Part shown: positions 16,745 through 25,988 of the stretch, in pieces | Layout: every line of letters starts with the position of its first letter | How positions within the stretch are numbered: the stretch's first letter is position 1 | Source: Halogeometricum sp. S3BR5-2 | GTDB taxonomy: Archaea > Halobacteriota > Halobacteria > Halobacteriales > Haloferacaceae | Assembly (NCBI RefSeq): GCF_031624635.1 | Contig: NZ_JAMQOQ010000004.1 | Span: 124,001 to 188,000, forward strand | Length of the DNA stretch: 64,000 nt | Direction: 5' to 3' | Position numbers and translations under genes: made by a program | The notes under the pieces: model-generated | The model's input: the letters and a program-made list of their open reading frames with translations, nothing else | Told to the model about the DNA's origin: nothing | Database searches by the model: none

Positions 16745-18736
16745 ATGGACACACAATCCGAACGAGAGACCGGCGCCACAGGGTGGCTACGGGGCCTCGA
16801 CATCGGCGTCACGGTCGTAGCCGCCCTGTTTTGGTGCGTCGTCCTCTGGTGGGCCTACACGCAAACGTGGTCGACTGTCAGATACGCCGTCCTGTTCGTC
16901 GGCGGCATCATGACGGTGTACGCCCTGAACGAGACGCGCGAATCGCTCGAAGAAGGCAGCCGGGTAGACGCTCTGGTGTTGCTGCCGTCGGCCGGCGTGC
17001 TCATCACGGCGTCGTTTTACTTCTTCCTGAACTTCGAGACGGTGTACCTCCTGCGGCAGGGGTTCGCCACCGAGCACGAGTACATGCTCGCGAGACTCGT
17101 CATCATCTCGCTGCTGTACCTCACGTGGCGCGAGTTCGGGAACCTGTTCCTCGGACTCGTCATCGGCGTGATGCTGTACGCGATGTTCGGCGACGCCGTC
17201 CCCGGCGTCCTCGGACACGCGGGGATGTCTCAGCTGACACTCCTCCAGGCGACGGTCACGGACCTGTACGGGTTCTACGGCTCGCTCACGCAGCTGACGG
17301 CGTCGTGGATCGCGCCGTTCCTCCTGTACGCGGGGCTGCTGTTCGCGTACGGGGCGTTCGACCTGATTCTCCGACTCGCCATCGTCGCCGCCGGACGCAT
17401 CCGGTCGGGCGTGGCGCAGACGGCCGTGCTCTCCTCGGCCGTCATCGGCTCCATCAACGGCTCGTACACGGCGAACGCCGCCATGACGGGGTCGTTCACG
17501 ATTCCGACGATGAGGGAGAGCGGGATGTCCGGCCACCGCGCGGCCGGCATCGAAGCCGTCGCCTCGACCGCCGGGCAGGTGCTCCCGCCGGTCATGGGCG
17601 CCTCCGCGTTCGTGATGGCGTCGTACCTCGGCGTCGCGTACCTCAACATCGTCGTCGCGGGGTTGCTCCCCGCGGCGATTCTGGTCGCCTCCATCGCCAT
17701 CGCGGTCCACTACACCGCGATCAGCGACACCAGCGACCAGGACATGGAGTTCTCGGAGTTCTTCGACGACCCGCTCTCGCGTAATCAAAAGATCGCCGAG
17801 GCGCTCCGGTTCGGCATCCCGTTCGGCGTCCTGATCTACTACCTCGGCTTCGCCCAGTTCACGGTGATGACGTCCGCGATGTACACCGTGTTCGCGATGG
17901 TTCTCACCGGCGTCCTGATGCCGCCGCTCCAGCGACTCGTCGACTCCTCCGAGACCTCGCCGGGTTCGGAGTTCGTCGCGCAGGTCAAGAACACGATTCA
18001 CGGCTTCCGCCGGGGCGCCATCATCCTCGCGCCCATCGCCATCATCCTGGTGGTCATCAGCGGCGTCGTGAACCTGTTCTCGACGACCGGCGTCCCCGCG
18101 AAAATCGCGCTGTTGATGATCAACCTCTCCGGCGGCATCCTGCTGTTCGCGGTGCTTCTCGGCATGGCCGTCGCCATCGTGATGGGCGTCGGGATGCCGA
18201 CGGTGGCCGCCTACGTCATCGTGGCCATCCTCATCGTGCCGACGTTCGTCTCCGAGTTCGGCATCGCGGAGATCACGGCCCACTACACGATGTTCTACGC
18301 CGCCATCTTGGCGGGTATCACACCGCCGGTGGCGACTGCGGCCGTCGTCGCCGCCGGCATCGCGGAGGCGAACTTCTGGCGGACCTGCGGCGCGGCGCTG
18401 AAAATCGCCGCGCCGCTGTTCGTCCTCCCCGTCGCGTTCGTCTACAACCCCGAACTGATCACGATGTCACCTGGGCTCAACACGCTCTTCGTCGGCCTCA
18501 TGGTGATGTTGGGCGCCATCTCCATCATCTACGGTCTGAACTACCCGTTCGAGTTGTCGCTCGGGAACCTGCTTCTCGCCCGAACCGCGCTCGCGGTTCT
18601 CGGCGTCCTCATCATGACGTACCCGATGGCGCTCGCGAAACTCGCGGGTATCGCCGTCTTCGTCGCCGTCTTCGTCGCCGAGAAGGTGATGGTCCGCGAC
18701 CTCAGCCTGCCGTTCAGCAAGGAGATGAAACAATGA
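16745..18736 (+). CDS. TRAP transporter fused permease (4TM plus 12TM)
   Basis: A 663-residue integral membrane protein combining the small (DctQ-like) and large (DctM-like) TRAP permease subunits, as usual for TAXI systems. The DctM part has the family segment GSINGSYTANAAMTGSFTIPTM near residues 238-260 and LGMAVAIVMGVGMPTVAAYV near residue 478. It imports a carboxylate using the ion gradient, receiving substrate from the preceding lipoprotein. The stop overlaps the start of a small membrane protein gene (ATGA). Confidence 0.92.
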   Translation: MDTQSERETGATGWLRGLDIGVTVVAALFWCVVLWWAYTQTWSTVRYAVLFVGGIMTVYALNETRESLEEGSRVDALVLLPSAGVLITASFYFFLNFETVYLLRQGFATEHEYMLARLVIISLLYLTWREFGNLFLGLVIGVMLYAMFGDAVPGVLGHAGMSQLTLLQATVTDLYGFYGSLTQLTASWIAPFLLYAGLLFAYGAFDLILRLAIVAAGRIRSGVAQTAVLSSAVIGSINGSYTANAAMTGSFTIPTMRESGMSGHRAAGIEAVASTAGQVLPPVMGASAFVMASYLGVAYLNIVVAGLLPAAILVASIAIAVHYTAISDTSDQDMEFSEFFDDPLSRNQKIAEALRFGIPFGVLIYYLGFAQFTVMTSAMYTVFAMVLTGVLMPPLQRLVDSSETSPGSEFVAQVKNTIHGFRRGAIILAPIAIILVVISGVVNLFSTTGVPAKIALLMINLSGGILLFAVLLGMAVAIVMGVGMPTVAAYVIVAILIVPTFVSEFGIAEITAHYTMFYAAILAGITPPVATAAVVAAGIAEANFWRTCGAALKIAAPLFVLPVAFVYNPELITMSPGLNTLFVGLMVMLGAISIIYGLNYPFELSLGNLLLARTALAVLGVLIMTYPMALAKLAGIAVFVAVFVAEKVMVRDLSLPFSKEMKQ

Positions 18737-18975
18737 GTCCGAGCAGGGAAGCCCCCGAAGACAAGGTCGAAACGTCCGACGTCGGCGGTCTCGGAGAGAT
18801 CATTCCGGACCCCCTGTTACCGGTCTGGCGACGGGTCGAGCGGGTACAGTCGTTCCGAGAAGCCCACGGCAACACCTACGTCACGGCGCTGGAGGCTCTG
18901 ACGGCCGTCGCGCTGGCCGTCGGCTACGTCTGGTGGGTGTACCTCTACTTCTACGGCGGCGCCGTCAGCCTGTAG
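18733..18975 (+). CDS. Small single-span membrane protein of the TRAP operon
   Basis: An 80-residue protein with a soluble N-terminal part (about 50 residues, containing IIPDPLLPVWRRVERVQ) and one C-terminal membrane helix around residues 55-76. It overlaps the TRAP permease stop by four bases, so it is co-translated with it. It is probably an accessory subunit of the transporter. No other function is recognised. Confidence 0.75.
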   Translation: MSPSREAPEDKVETSDVGGLGEIIPDPLLPVWRRVERVQSFREAHGNTYVTALEALTAVALAVGYVWWVYLYFYGGAVSL

Positions 18976-19003
18976 GCGCCGTTCTGCGGGCTGTTCTTCC
19001 GCG

Positions 19004-20482
19004 CTACTCGTGCCACTCGGCCGCGCGCCGAACGTCGTGCGGGATGTGGGCGTCCTGTTCGCAGACGTCGTCGAGGTAGTCCCGCAGGTCCGGCGCGAAC
19101 GCCGGGTGCGCGCAGTGCTCGATTATCACCTCGGCGCGTTCGACCGGCGCGAGTCCGCGTACGTCGGCGACGCCCCGTTCGGTGACGAAGACGTCGATAT
19201 CGTGTTCGGTGTGGTCGACGTGGAACGCCATCGGCACCACGCGCGAGAGGTCGCCGCCCTTCGCCGTCGAGGGGAGCGCGCAGACGGTGACGAGCGAGTT
19301 GCGGTTGAAGTCGGCGGAGCCGCCGACGCCGTTTATCATCCGCGTGCCGTTCACGTGCGTCGAGTTGACGTTGCCGTAGATGTCGAACTCGATGGCGCTG
19401 TTGACGCCGACGACGCCGAACTGGTTGATGAGCCCCGGATGGTTCGCCACGTCCGCCGGCCGGAGAACGACGTCCTCGGCGTAGCGCTCGACGTTCTCGA
19501 ACAGCCGCGTCTGTCCCTCCTCGGTGAGCGCCATCGACGTGGCGCTCGCGCACCTGAGTCGGCCGGCGTCGAGCATGTCGAGCAGGCCGTCCTGGATGAG
19601 TTCGCCGAAGTAGACGACGTCGCGGTCCCCGAAGTCGAGTTCCTTCAGTTCGCCCATGAGCGCGTTGCCGAGCGACCCGACGCCGAACTGGAGGTGAATC
19701 GCGTCGTCGAACACCGGCGAGCGCTCCATCTCCGCCGACAGGAACGACCCGAGGTTGGCCGCGATGGCCAGGTCGTCGTCCGTCGGGTCGCGGAAGGAGT
19801 ACGTCGAGTCGGCGGTGTCCGTCTCGACGACGCCGAGCAGTTTCTCGGGGTCGAACCGACAGTGGCTGGTCCCGATGCGTTCGCCCGGTTCGGAGAGCGG
19901 CACGGGCTCTCGGTTCGGGGGGCTTTCGGGGCGGTAGATGTCGTGGAGCGCCTGCAGTTCGAGCGGTTGCGCCCGGTTCAGTTCGACGAGGAGGGCGTCG
20001 GCCGCCTCGACGAAGGCCGGGACCTGCCCGAGCGAAGTCGAGGGGACGAACCAGTCCTCGCCGACGGCGACGGCCTCGACGACGGCCACGTCGGGGTCGA
20101 CCAACCCGCCGTACTGCACCTCGTCCCCGATTGACGACGCGTTCCGGTCGCTGAACGCTATCTCCCGCGCGTTCGTCGCCTCGCGGGCCGTGCTGGAGAA
20201 CTGATAGGAGAACCGGCGGGCGACGGCGCCCGACTCGACGAGTTCGACGTCTATCTCCTCGCCGACGTTCCCGCTGTGAACCAGCGTGAGTTCCAGGTCG
20301 CGGTCGTCCTCGGCCAACGCGAGCGGTATCGCCTTCGGGTAGCCGACGCTCCCGAAGCCGCTGGTGAGCACCGTCGCGTCCGTCGGAATGTGCGCCGCGG
20401 CGTCGGCCGCGTCGACGACCGGGAGGTCGCCGCCGAGTCGGCGTTCGACCGGTCCGGCCGGCGCCGATGTCTCGCCCGTCAT
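19004..20482 (-). CDS. Acetyl-CoA hydrolase/CoA-transferase family protein
   Basis: A 492-residue class I CoA-transferase of the Cat1/Ach1 group. The likely catalytic Glu is E294 in VVYFGELIQDGLLDML, which would form the glutamyl-CoA thioester. The C-terminal block INQFGVVGVNSAIEFDIYG and GVGGSADF form the CoA-binding site. It would activate an organic acid with CoA from acetyl-CoA or succinyl-CoA. It converges on the TRAP operon and lies next to an enoyl-CoA hydratase/isomerase and an acyl-CoA dehydrogenase, so activation of the acid degraded there is a natural inference. A TATA-like TTTATTG lies about 125 bp upstream, suggesting a leader. Confidence 0.87.
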   Translation of the reverse strand: MTGETSAPAGPVERRLGGDLPVVDAADAAAHIPTDATVLTSGFGSVGYPKAIPLALAEDDRDLELTLVHSGNVGEEIDVELVESGAVARRFSYQFSSTAREATNAREIAFSDRNASSIGDEVQYGGLVDPDVAVVEAVAVGEDWFVPSTSLGQVPAFVEAADALLVELNRAQPLELQALHDIYRPESPPNREPVPLSEPGERIGTSHCRFDPEKLLGVVETDTADSTYSFRDPTDDDLAIAANLGSFLSAEMERSPVFDDAIHLQFGVGSLGNALMGELKELDFGDRDVVYFGELIQDGLLDMLDAGRLRCASATSMALTEEGQTRLFENVERYAEDVVLRPADVANHPGLINQFGVVGVNSAIEFDIYGNVNSTHVNGTRMINGVGGSADFNRNSLVTVCALPSTAKGGDLSRVVPMAFHVDHTEHDIDVFVTERGVADVRGLAPVERAEVIIEHCAHPAFAPDLRDYLDDVCEQDAHIPHDVRRAAEWHE

Positions 20483-20704
20483 GGGCGAGTCTCCTCGGCA
20501 TTCCGGCGGGAGGAAGCGAGCGCCCGCGCGTCGGTTCTATCGCCGGTAACGGCCGTCGCGCCGTCGTCCGTCGGGTGAGACATGGTCGCAGTTCCGTATC
20601 TGAGACAATAAATCGTTGGGATGCGTTCGTCGGGGTTCGGGGTTCGTCGAGGAGGCGACGGCGCGGGCCGCGGTTATATGTGGGGGCGGGTCGATAGCCG
20701 TCGT

Positions 20705-21493
20705 ATGAAGGGATACGACGACGTGAGCTACGCCGTGACCGACGGCATCGCGACGATAACCATCGAACGCCCGGACGTGTACAACGCCTTCACCCGGAAC
20801 ACGGTGCTCGAACTCAACGACGCCGCTCGGACGGCCGAGGCGGACGACGGGGTGTACGCCGTCGTGCTGACGGGCGCCGGGAAGGGGTTCTGTTCGGGCG
20901 CCGATACGACCGAGATGCCCGACTGGGACGAGCAGTCGCCCGAGGAGTACGGCGCCTTCCTGTGGTTGATTCAGCAGTTCGTCTACAACCTCAGGACGAT
21001 GGCGACGCCCTCCGTCGCGGCCGTCGACGGACCGGCCATCGGCGCCGGATGCGACTTCGCGCTCGCCTGCGACCTCCGCGTCGTCGGCGAGAACGGCGTC
21101 ATGCGCGAGGGGTTCGTCAACGTCGGCCTCGTCCCCGGCGACGGGGGCGCGTGGCTTCTCCCCCGCCTCGTCGGCGAGTCGAAGGCCCGCGAGTACCTGC
21201 TCACCGGCCGCGACATCACGCCCGAGGACGCCGTCGACATCGGCCTCGCAGTCGAACGGGCCGACGACGCCTTGGAAGCGGCGGGCGGACTCGCCGCGGA
21301 GATTCGGGACAAGCCGGCGACCGCGGTTCAACACACGAACCGCCTCGTCGACCCGCAACGGAGTTTCGAAGAGTACTGCCGGAAGGCGGCCGAGTACCAG
21401 TGGGACTGCGTCGTCGACGCCGAACATCAGGAGGCCGTGGCCGCGTTCAACGAGGGTCGGGAACCCGAGTTCGACCGTTCGTACGACGACTGA
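20705..21493 (+). CDS. Enoyl-CoA hydratase/isomerase family protein (PaaG-like)
   Basis: A 262-residue crotonase-fold protein. The oxyanion segment is FCSGADTTEM. At the first hydratase glutamate the sequence reads GAGCDFALACD (Asp), and the second region reads REGFVNVGLVPGDGGAWLLPRLVG without the usual Glu. This pattern fits isomerases of the PaaG type better than hydratases. The ATG at 20705 (MKGYDDVSY) has a TATA-like GTTATATG about 30 bp upstream, whereas the longer upstream reading frame is low-complexity. A link with the paa genes 19 kb away is possible but not shown. Confidence 0.83.
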   Translation: MKGYDDVSYAVTDGIATITIERPDVYNAFTRNTVLELNDAARTAEADDGVYAVVLTGAGKGFCSGADTTEMPDWDEQSPEEYGAFLWLIQQFVYNLRTMATPSVAAVDGPAIGAGCDFALACDLRVVGENGVMREGFVNVGLVPGDGGAWLLPRLVGESKAREYLLTGRDITPEDAVDIGLAVERADDALEAAGGLAAEIRDKPATAVQHTNRLVDPQRSFEEYCRKAAEYQWDCVVDAEHQEAVAAFNEGREPEFDRSYDD

Positions 21494-21553
21494 CCGGGTT
21501 TCGAAGCCGACGGAGTCAGCGAGAGCAGGCGACGGACGACCCCGGGGCGTCGG

Positions 21554-22693
21554 CTACCGTTCCGAGACGGCCGGGAGCCCCCGTTCCTTCAGCGCCCGAG
21601 CGATGGTGTTCAACTGCATCTCGTCGGTACCCGCGGCGATGCGCCTGCTCCGGGCGAACCGGTAGAGGTGCTCCAGCGGGTGTCCCTGTTGGTACGCCCG
21701 CGCGCCGACGATTTGGACGGCCTCGCTGACGACGTCCTCGGCCACCTGCGAACAGTGGAGCTTCGCCGTCGACGTCTGGAGGCGCGGGGGCGCACGCTCG
21801 TGCCCCTCCGCGCCCGTCGCCGACGCGTACGCCAGCGAAGCGGCGGTTTCGACCTGTCGGTACATTTCGGCGAGTTTCCACTCGATGCCCTGAAAATCGT
21901 TTATCGACTGACCGAACTGCTCTCGCTCGCTCGCGTACGACAGCGCCCGTTCCAGCGCCGCCTCGGCCCACGCGACGGTGAGGATGGAGCTCCCGAGTCG
22001 CTCCCAGTTGAGCGACACGAGTTGCTCTTTGAACGCCTCCTCTCCGCGGGTGAGGACGTGCGTCTCCGGAACGACCACGTCGTCAATGGTGAAGTGCGTC
22101 TGAGAGTAGCCAGCCATGTTGGTGTACACCTCCTCTATCTCGACACCGGGGTCGTCGTACGGGATGACGACCGAACCGAGTCCCTCCGGGAACCGAACCC
22201 ACGTCACCGCCGCGTCGCCGAACGGGACGCCGCCGACCCACGTCTTCTCGCCGTTGCAGACCAGTTCGCCGTCCTCCTCGGCCACCTCCGTCGTCATCGA
22301 CCCCACGTCCGACCCGGCCTCGGGTTCGGAGATGGCGATGGAAACGAAACTCTCCCCCGCCGTCACGGCCGGGAGGAACTCCTCTTTGACGGACTCCGAG
22401 CCGAACAGATCGATGGCCCGCGGGGCGACCATGCTCTGCATGTAGGTGAACCAGCCGGTGTCGGGACACTCACGCCCGACGGCTTCGGTGAGGAGCATCG
22501 CCGTCAGGTCGGACAGTCCGCGCCCGCCGTACTCCTCGGAGACGGACGGACAGTAGAGGTCGGCCTCGGCCAGTCGTTCGAGATTCTCCCAGGGAACGTC
22601 CCCGTGCCACGTGTAGGCGTCGGCGGCGAACTCCGCGGCGACCGATTCGGCGCGTTCGGCGAACTCGCGCTGCGCTGTCGTGAGGGTTGCCAT
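21554..22693 (-). CDS. Acyl-CoA dehydrogenase (isovaleryl-type catalytic Glu)
   Basis: A 379-residue acyl-CoA dehydrogenase. The flavin-binding motif is ISEPEAGSD near residue 121. The catalytic base is probably E231 in LNWERLGSS, the helix-G position used by isovaleryl-CoA and long-chain enzymes, since the alternative C-terminal position reads IAAGTDEMQ without Glu. The ATG at 22693 has a TATA-like ACTTATCAT at the right distance; the open frame upstream of it belongs to no protein. Its C-terminal end converges on the enoyl-CoA hydratase/isomerase gene. A branched or medium-chain acyl-CoA substrate is likely. Confidence 0.88.
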   Translation of the reverse strand: MATLTTAQREFAERAESVAAEFAADAYTWHGDVPWENLERLAEADLYCPSVSEEYGGRGLSDLTAMLLTEAVGRECPDTGWFTYMQSMVAPRAIDLFGSESVKEEFLPAVTAGESFVSIAISEPEAGSDVGSMTTEVAEEDGELVCNGEKTWVGGVPFGDAAVTWVRFPEGLGSVVIPYDDPGVEIEEVYTNMAGYSQTHFTIDDVVVPETHVLTRGEEAFKEQLVSLNWERLGSSILTVAWAEAALERALSYASEREQFGQSINDFQGIEWKLAEMYRQVETAASLAYASATGAEGHERAPPRLQTSTAKLHCSQVAEDVVSEAVQIVGARAYQQGHPLEHLYRFARSRRIAAGTDEMQLNTIARALKERGLPAVSER

Positions 22694-22752
22694 CGTTTCC
22701 CGTTCCGAGCAGGCGATGATAAGTGGTCGGGTTCGACCCCACCGCGTTCGCC

Positions 22753-23955
22753 TCAGACCTTCGCGGCGAGCGTCTCGGCGACGTGGTCGCCGAAGGGGAG
22801 CGAGGAGGTCAGTCCCGGCGACACGGCGTTGAGGACGTGGACGGCGTCCTCCCGTTCGATGAGCAGCGGGTCTTTCACCAGTTCGCCCCCGTCGCTGACG
22901 AGTTGGGCGCGGATGCCGGCGTAACTCTCGGTCAGGTCGGCGCCTCGTACTTCCGGAACCAGACGCTGCGAGGCTTCGGTGAACTTCCGCTTCCGGTAGG
23001 ACTTGTTCAGTTCCTCCCACGCCACCGACAGCATGGTCTTGGACGCGAGGAGCTTTCTGAATCCCTCGTACGCGAGCGTCTCGCCCAGTTCGACCGGGTT
23101 CACGTCCGTGTTGTCGTACGCCTCGCGTCCGAACGCCAACACCGCGTTCGGCCCGACGATGACCTTCCCGTCCGTCCGCCGGGTGTAGTGGACGCCGAGG
23201 AAGGGGAGGTCGGGGTCCGGCGTCGGATAGATCATCGTCCGGCAGAGGTCCGCCCGTTCCGGCGCGAGTTCGTAGTACTCGCCGCGGAACGGAACGATTT
23301 GGTACGACTCCCCGACGCCCACCTGGTGGGCCAGCGTGTCGGCGTGCAGGCCCGCCGCGTTCACGAGGTACGACGCCTCCACGTCGCCGTTGCTCGTCGC
23401 GAGGCGGTAGCCCCCGTCGGTCCGTTCGACTCGCGAGACAGCATGGCCGGTGTACAGCGAGGCGCCCGCTCCCTGCACCTCCCGCGCGAGTGCGTACACG
23501 TACTGCTGTGAGTCCACCGACGCCGCCTCGGGCGCGTGGAGGGCGGCCCGTCCGACGGCGTGCGGTTCGTGCTCGCGAATCTCGTCTCGGGAGTCCAGGA
23601 GTTCGTACGCGACGCCGTTGGCCTCGGCCCGTTCGGCGAGCGTTTCGAGGTGGGCCGCCTCGCGGTCCGTCTTGGCCACGACGAGCACCCCGAGTTCCTC
23701 GCACGGCACGTCGTGGGCCGCGCAGTACTCCTTCATGCGTCGAGTTCCCTCGGTGGCGTAGCGCGCCTTCGCCGAGTCGGGCGGGTAGTTGAAACCGGGA
23801 TGGAGGACGCCGGAGTTCCGGCCGCTCTGGTGGTCCGCGAGGTGGTGTTCCTTCTCGAGGACGGCGACGTCGAGGTCCGTCCGCGCCGCGAGATGCTTCG
23901 CGACCGAAAGGCCGACGCAACCGCCGCCGACGATGGCGACGTCGTGGCGTATCAT
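22753..23955 (-). CDS. lhgO: L-2-hydroxyglutarate oxidase/dehydrogenase homologue (LhgO)
   Basis: A 400-residue FAD-dependent oxidoreductase of the DAO family. The dinucleotide-binding motif VAIVGGGCVGLSVAKHL opens the protein. HQSGRNSGVLHPGFNY and the YTRRTDGKVIVGPNAVLAF block are typical of L-2-hydroxyglutarate oxidases. The expected reaction is L-2-hydroxyglutarate to 2-oxoglutarate, passing electrons to the respiratory chain. No glutarate hydroxylase (CsiD) is in the window, so the source of the hydroxyacid is unclear; another L-2-hydroxyacid could be the substrate. An IclR regulator follows at 24069. Confidence 0.82.
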   Translation of the reverse strand: MIRHDVAIVGGGCVGLSVAKHLAARTDLDVAVLEKEHHLADHQSGRNSGVLHPGFNYPPDSAKARYATEGTRRMKEYCAAHDVPCEELGVLVVAKTDREAAHLETLAERAEANGVAYELLDSRDEIREHEPHAVGRAALHAPEAASVDSQQYVYALAREVQGAGASLYTGHAVSRVERTDGGYRLATSNGDVEASYLVNAAGLHADTLAHQVGVGESYQIVPFRGEYYELAPERADLCRTMIYPTPDPDLPFLGVHYTRRTDGKVIVGPNAVLAFGREAYDNTDVNPVELGETLAYEGFRKLLASKTMLSVAWEELNKSYRKRKFTEASQRLVPEVRGADLTESYAGIRAQLVSDGGELVKDPLLIEREDAVHVLNAVSPGLTSSLPFGDHVAETLAAKV

Positions 23956-24068
23956 TGCTAACTCGTCACGCGGTTCGCCGGCGGGCGACTTAGGGATGTC
24001 GTTCCGGCGAGGAGTCGTGGAGCGAACGCGGTTCACCCCCGGGGCGCCCGGGGCGCCGTGTGAGGGCG

Positions 24069-24827
24069 CTACGCGTACGCGATGCGGAGTTCGAGTTCGT
24101 TCGCCGACCCCAGAATCAGGTCGGGAATCTTGGAGGTGAACCACTCGCCTTTCATCCGGTTCGACGGGCCTGAGACGCTGAGAACGCCGATGAGTTCGTC
24201 GTCGTCGTCGGTCACCGGGGCCGCGGCGGCGCACAGACCCTTGATGTTCTCTTCGCGGTTGAACGCGTAGCCCTGCTCAGCGATTTCGGCCAACTCCTCG
24301 TCGAGGACCGCTCGGTCCGTGATGGTCGCGTCCGTCTCCGGTGTGAGCCCCTGCGCGTCGAGGATGTCGTCGACGCGGCCGTCCGGCAGGTGCGCGAGGA
24401 TGACCTTCCCCGCCGCGGTGGAGTGGAGCCGAATCCGCTTGCCGACGCTGTGGCCGGTCTGCACCGCGTGCTCGCTGGTCTCGACGTACAGATAGACGCC
24501 GCGGCCGTGCTCTTCGACGACGAACTGGGCGCGCTCCTGCGTCTCCTCCGCGAGTTGCCCGACGGTGGCCTCCGCGAGTTCGTACGACTCCCGCTGGGTC
24601 CGCGCGTACTCGGCCAGTTCGAGAAACCGAAATCCGACCTCGTAGCGGCCGTCGTCCGTGCGGACGAAACTATGCTCGGCCAGCGTGGAGAGGTGGCGGT
24701 GCACCGTGCTCTTCGGCGCGTCCAACTCCGCGGCGAGTTCCGCCAGCGTCGCCCCGCGCAGTCGCTGTAGCGCGAACACGACTTCGAGCGACTTCTCGGT
24801 CGTCGACACGCGGTCTTTCATGGTCAT
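24069..24827 (-). CDS. IclR family transcriptional regulator (1)
   Basis: A 252-residue IclR regulator. The winged helix-turn-helix spans about residues 10-65 with ATLAELAAELDAPKSTVHRHL as recognition region. The C-terminal effector domain contains HSTAAGKVILAHLPDGRVDD and the ENIKGLCAAAAPVTD motif. The start at 24827 is backed by a TATA-like CTTATCC about 27 bp upstream. IclR proteins sense a small carbon compound and control catabolic operons. It lies between the acyl-CoA and L-2-hydroxyglutarate genes and a second IclR, and could serve either side. Confidence 0.9.
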   Translation of the reverse strand: MTMKDRVSTTEKSLEVVFALQRLRGATLAELAAELDAPKSTVHRHLSTLAEHSFVRTDDGRYEVGFRFLELAEYARTQRESYELAEATVGQLAEETQERAQFVVEEHGRGVYLYVETSEHAVQTGHSVGKRIRLHSTAAGKVILAHLPDGRVDDILDAQGLTPETDATITDRAVLDEELAEIAEQGYAFNREENIKGLCAAAAPVTDDDDELIGVLSVSGPSNRMKGEWFTSKIPDLILGSANELELRIAYA

Positions 24828-25280
24828 TATGCACTGATTCCGTCGGTGATGGATAAGCGTTCCGGAAGATGAAAAGAGAGAGACCGTATTTCGGAGCGCT
24901 CTCGGACTTTTGTCGGGGATTGGAGGCCTCAGCACCCAGTATATAGGTATCTTATTATGTGGAACCGATCGAAGCGGAGTGTAGGAGCTGAAGAAGCCGT
25001 CAGAGAGAAAATATAGCCTTTTCTGTCCCCTTTTCTGAATCCCGTATTCCGGGACGGGCTTCGTACCTTCTTTTTCGACCGCAGGTGCGCCGAGACGCGG
25101 GAACGTGTCCTTCATAGTCGTTGGATACGTTCCAACTTTCGGGAAGCCCTTCATTACAGTTCTATTATCGTAATTCCTTTCGAGTGCGGTAGTTCTCTGA
25201 CTCGCATCCGCCGCGTCGGAGCGTTCAGGCCGAACTCGTTCGGATATCCGTCCGAAGCGTTCTGTACGCCAAAACCGCGC
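24828..25280. other. AT-richer intergenic region between two IclR genes
   Basis: This 453-bp stretch holds no convincing gene. It contains several TA-rich motifs (for example GTATATAGGTATCTTATTATG near 24940-24960) that could be promoters or operators. The reading frame open across it on the minus strand lacks haloarchaeal composition. It is a candidate control region for the IclR regulators. Confidence 0.5.
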
Positions 25281-25988
25281 TCAGTAGCGGGTGTAACTCA
25301 CGTTCAGTTCGAGTTCGTTCGACACGTTGAGCAGTAGGTCCGCGACGTCGCGTTCGTACTCCTCGTCGCGGAGGCGGCGGGCAGGCCCCGCGACGTTGAG
25401 AACCCCCACCAAGTCGTCGTTCGTCTTCGTCACCGGGACGGCGATGGAGTGGAGGCCCTGAATGTACTCCTCGTCGCCCGCGAGGTAACCGTCGGCGTCC
25501 AGCGTCTCGGCGTCCGAGGCGTCCCCGTCCGCGGCGTCGTCGAACAGGCGGAGGAGGCGGCCGGCGGTGAGACTGTCGAGTGGGACTCGCGCCCCGATTC
25601 GCATCTTGGTGTTGACGGCCTGCGCCCCCTCCTCCATGAAGACGACCACCGCGACGTCGGAGTCTCGGACGAAGAACTGGCATATCTCACCCGTCTCGTC
25701 CGCTATCTCACGAATCTTCGGTTCCACCTGTCTGAACTCGCCGACGCGCGCGCGGACGTGCCCGCCGAAGTCGAGGAACCGAAAGCCCAGCGAGAACCCC
25801 TCCTCCTCGGGAACGACGTAATCGCGCATCGCGAGCGTTCGCAGGTGGTTGTGCACGGTGCTCTTGGCGACGCCCAGTTCGGCCGCGAGTTCGGAGACGC
25901 CCGCCACGTCTCGTTCCCGAAGCAGTTCTAACAGGCGAAGCGTCGTCTCGACGGACCGAACCGGCACGTTCGCGGAGTCTCCGTCCAT
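25281..25988 (-). CDS. IclR family transcriptional regulator (2)
   Basis: A 235-residue IclR regulator with an N-terminal winged HTH (SELAAELGVAKSTVHNHLRTL, about residues 33-53) and a C-terminal effector domain with LDSLTAGRLLRLF and EYIQGLHSIAVPVT. The effector domain differs clearly from that of the neighbouring IclR, so they should sense different ligands. The ATG at 25988 (MDGDSANVP) has a TATA-like CTTTAGT 26 bp upstream. The gene is divergent from an FGGY kinase gene, its probable target. Confidence 0.9.
   Translation of the reverse strand: MDGDSANVPVRSVETTLRLLELLRERDVAGVSELAAELGVAKSTVHNHLRTLAMRDYVVPEEEGFSLGFRFLDFGGHVRARVGEFRQVEPKIREIADETGEICQFFVRDSDVAVVVFMEEGAQAVNTKMRIGARVPLDSLTAGRLLRLFDDAADGDASDAETLDADGYLAGDEEYIQGLHSIAVPVTKTNDDLVGVLNVAGPARRLRDEEYERDVADLLLNVSNELELNVSYTRY

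Noticed and set aside
22694-23920. An N-terminal extension of the acyl-CoA dehydrogenase reading through the LhgO gene region
   Set aside because: The extension is Arg/Gly-rich and overlaps lhgO in another frame; the ATG at 22693 has its own TATA box.
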